From: Dallia pectoralis
Taxonomy: Eukaryota; Chordata; Actinopteri; Esociformes; Umbridae
DNA length: 64,000 nt
Reading direction: 5' to 3'
NCBI GenBank assembly: GCA_029465975.1
Contig: CM055762.1
Span: forward strand, 3,827,156-3,891,155
The first letter of the stretch is position 1. Every line of letters starts with the position of its first letter. The position numbers and the translations under genes are program-made. The notes under the pieces were generated by a model. That model saw only the letters and a list, made by a program, of their open reading frames with translations, was not told where the DNA came from and made no database searches. Shown one piece after another: positions 62,439 through 64,000 of the stretch.

Positions 62439-62441
<3 letters not shown>

Positions 62442-62480
<39 letters not shown>
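62442..62480. repeat. AT microsatellite at the hAT/Tc1 junction
   Basis: A TATA run of about 37 bp immediately after the hAT right end. A similar run (60211-60231) precedes the left end, consistent with insertion into an AT microsatellite. Confidence 0.92.
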
Positions 62481-62481
<1 letters not shown>

Positions 62482-62681
62482 TACTGAATAAAAGGTCTGA
62501 ATACTTAGATACATTTTTTTCTCAATAAATTTTAACAAATGTATAAACTTTTTTTTGCTTTTTCATTATCGGGGTTGATATGCGCAAATTAATGGCATTT
62601 TAAGAAAATGTATAAATTCAGTCCCTCTCACAACACTGCAAAACAGGTTTTGGGCTCTAAATACATTCCAAAGGCACTGTA

Positions 62682-63038
62682 TGCATTAAAGAATATGTAT
62701 TACTGAATTCAATAAGAGTTTCAGTATTTTACAGAATGCAGAACAGCAGCTGATTGAACAACTCCTGATTGATTACCCTAAGCTAAGACTGATCTGACGC
62801 CAGCTGCAAATCCAGTCGTCTAATTAAGTATTTCAAGTTCAGTAAACTCGCCTTTTCCACTCAGAATACTCTCAAAACCTCAAGTGATGCAACAAAATAA
62901 ATGAAATGACTCTTTAGCGACTTTATTCTTTATTTCGTGTTTCTCCACAAAATGAATCCAATCTCGGGACTCATCAGAATGCACGAACAGACCAGATATG
63001 GTATAAATCATCTCAGATATCTTCCATAACCTGACATA
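62682..63038. other. Spacer between two Tc1 elements
   Basis: About 360 bp of AT-rich sequence with nothing recognised. It ends in the TA that flanks the next element. Confidence 0.7.
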
Positions 63039-63174
63039 CGCTGATGGGCCAGTACATTATTCCTAATATGCTGTTGGTTCTTCGCATGCAACCAAAACAC
63101 CCCAGAAGCATGAACTCTGCAAGATCCCTGAAGATGTCCTGAGGTATCTGGCTTTAAGACATTAGCTGCAGATC

Positions 63175-63453
63175 CTACATGTCCTGTAAGTTGTGAGGTG
63201 GAGTTCCTTCGGATCGGCCCTTTTGGTTCATCGCATCCCGCCGATTCTGAATCGAATTGAGATCTAGGAAATTTGGAGGACAGGGCGACATATCTTGATC
63301 ATGTTCCACAAACCATTCCCGTACAATGTGTGCTATGTGGTACGGGCTCATTATCCTGCTGAAAAAGGTGTCAAAGAAAACGGGACTAGACGACATTCTT
63401 CCACTGCTCCAAGGTCCAGTTTCAATGTGCTCACGTGCCCATTTTATGCGCAT
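63175..63453 (-). pseudogene. Tc1 transposase C-terminal fragment
   Basis: The minus strand encodes HIVREWFVEHDQDMSPCPPN, then FLDLNSIQ and GTPPHNLQDM. This matches a Tc1 transposase end, in which a normal copy reads P-P-N-S-P-D-L-N-P-I-E. Here the sequence is PPNFLDLNSIQ, so the catalytic acidic residue after I is lost (E to Q). Confidence 0.85.
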
Positions 63454-63490
63454 TCAATTGTAGGAGCTTAGTGCCCTTGATGGGCCTTGG

Positions 63491-63700
63491 TAGGTACTCA
63501 CCAGTAGGTACTCACCAGTAGGTACTCACCAGTAGGTACTCATCAGTAGGTACTCACCAGTAGGTACTCACCAGTAGGTACTCACCAGTAGGTACTCACC
63601 AGTAGGTACTCACCAGTAGGTACTCACCAGTAGGTACTCACCAGTAGGTACTCACCAGTAGGTACTCACCAGTAGGTACTCACCAGTAGGTACTCACCAG
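63491..63700. repeat. 14-bp minisatellite, 15 copies
   Basis: Exact tandem copies of TAGGTACTCACCAG, with one C-to-T variant near 63540. The array lies within the Tc1 element between its N-terminal and C-terminal transposase remnants. Confidence 0.97.
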
Positions 63701-64000
63701 TGCTGATGCTCTGACCCAGTCGTCTAGTCATAGCAATTTGTCCCGTGTCATAGTTGCTCAGGTTTTTACTTCCGGCCCATTTTTCCTGCATTCAACACTT
63801 TGAGAACTGATTGTTTGTTAACCTTGTAATCTACCCGCACCTTGACATTGTGTCCTTGTTAGGAGATGATTAACGTCATTCGCTTCACCTGTGTCATGAC
63901 GTTTTGGCTCATCGGTGTATAGTCTGTTTTGGCTTAGACATTTGGATACATGTCGTGCGCGCGTGTTGCGTGTTGTGTATCTTGGGGTTGTGGAGGAGCT

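Larger units (their letters stand above)
60232..62441 (+). mobile_element. hAT transposon with BED finger, internally replaced by a minisatellite
   Basis: The element is 2,210 bp. Its inverted ends are CAGTGTTGTG at the left and CCCAACACTG at the right, followed on both sides by GAAC/GTTC-rich subterminal repeats such as TGAACGCGTTCA and GAACTAGTTCA. The flanks are TATATATA on both sides, which fits an 8-bp hAT target duplication but cannot be told apart from the AT microsatellite there. Inside are a BED-finger frame (60496-60780), a second transposase piece in another frame (60778-60950), an array (60955-62006) and the C-terminal dimerisation motif (62009-62065). It is inactive. Confidence 0.9.
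59079..62681 (+). mobile_element. Salmonid-type Tc1 transposon, split by a hAT insertion
   Basis: The left part (59079-60231) starts CAGACCCCTTCACTTTCTGC. It contains a decayed + strand transposase region, including AAAGCATGGTGATGGAAGCA near 59823. The right part (62442-62681) starts after the microsatellite and ends with GTCTGAATACTTAGATACAT and ATTCCAAAGGCACTGTA. From memory of the family, these match the two ends of the common salmonid Tc1 element. The outermost inverted repeat is missing on the left. The hAT element at 60232-62441 lies between the parts. Confidence 0.85.
63039..63917 (-). mobile_element. Tc1-like transposon, internal region replaced by a 14-bp array
   Basis: The element is 879 bp between TA dinucleotides (63037-63038 and 63918-63919). 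Its ends are inverted: CGCTGATGGGCCAGTACATT at the left, and a right end whose reverse complement begins CACCGATGAGCCAAAACGTC. The minus strand keeps transposase pieces at both sides. The C-terminal piece is 63175-63453, with REWFVEHDQD and PPHNLQDM. The N-terminal piece is near 63700-63790, with the complement of GATGCTCTGACCCAGTCGTC. The middle is replaced by the array at 63491-63700. Confidence 0.88.

Overview
The window looks like nuclear DNA of a ray-finned fish, probably from the salmonid/pike lineage. The evidence is a large split gene with consensus GT-AG introns, several Tc1-like transposons of the salmonid kind, a BED-finger hAT element, tRNA-derived SINEs resembling the salmonid HpaI/SmaI/FokI group, and many microsatellites and minisatellites. 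The species call is inference. The Tc1 and SINE family assignments rest on remembered family sequence, not a search.

Only one protein-coding gene can be supported. It is on the + strand, at least 52 kb long, and incomplete at both ends. Sixteen exons between 1722 and 54087 join without a phase conflict into 4461 nt (about 1,487 codons). They encode a type III classical cadherin of the neural-cadherin (Drosophila CadN, chicken Hz-cadherin) type: the end of one cadherin repeat, six further cadherin repeats, the primitive classic cadherin membrane-proximal region, EGF, laminin G, EGF, laminin G, two EGF-like modules, and the start of a transmembrane helix. The N-terminal repeats and signal peptide lie upstream. 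The rest of the helix and the catenin-binding tail were not found and should lie beyond the window. Residue numbers below count from the first codon seen here.

Layout: 1-1721 is upstream intron with a 32-bp minisatellite. 1722-7172 holds exons 1-4, with five repeats in one 1.6-kb exon. 7173-24823 holds exons 5-6 and long introns with a Tc1 copy, several arrays, a Tc1 fragment and SINEs. 24824-39568 holds exons 7-11 (first EGF and first laminin G domain), with a CpG-rich block in intron 7. 39569-47234 is intron 11, dominated by a 5.5-kb array of about 180 copies of a 30-bp unit. 47235-54087 holds exons 12-16. 54088-64000 is non-coding as far as can be read: SINEs, a Tc1 element with a hAT element inserted in it, and a second, internally deleted Tc1 element.

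The most notable feature beyond the gene is tandem-repeat growth. The giant intron 11 array carries a self-complementary core in every unit and an ordered variant structure. Three separate transposon copies contain minisatellites inside their former transposase region. No new enzyme system, CRISPR array or unknown gene cluster is visible.
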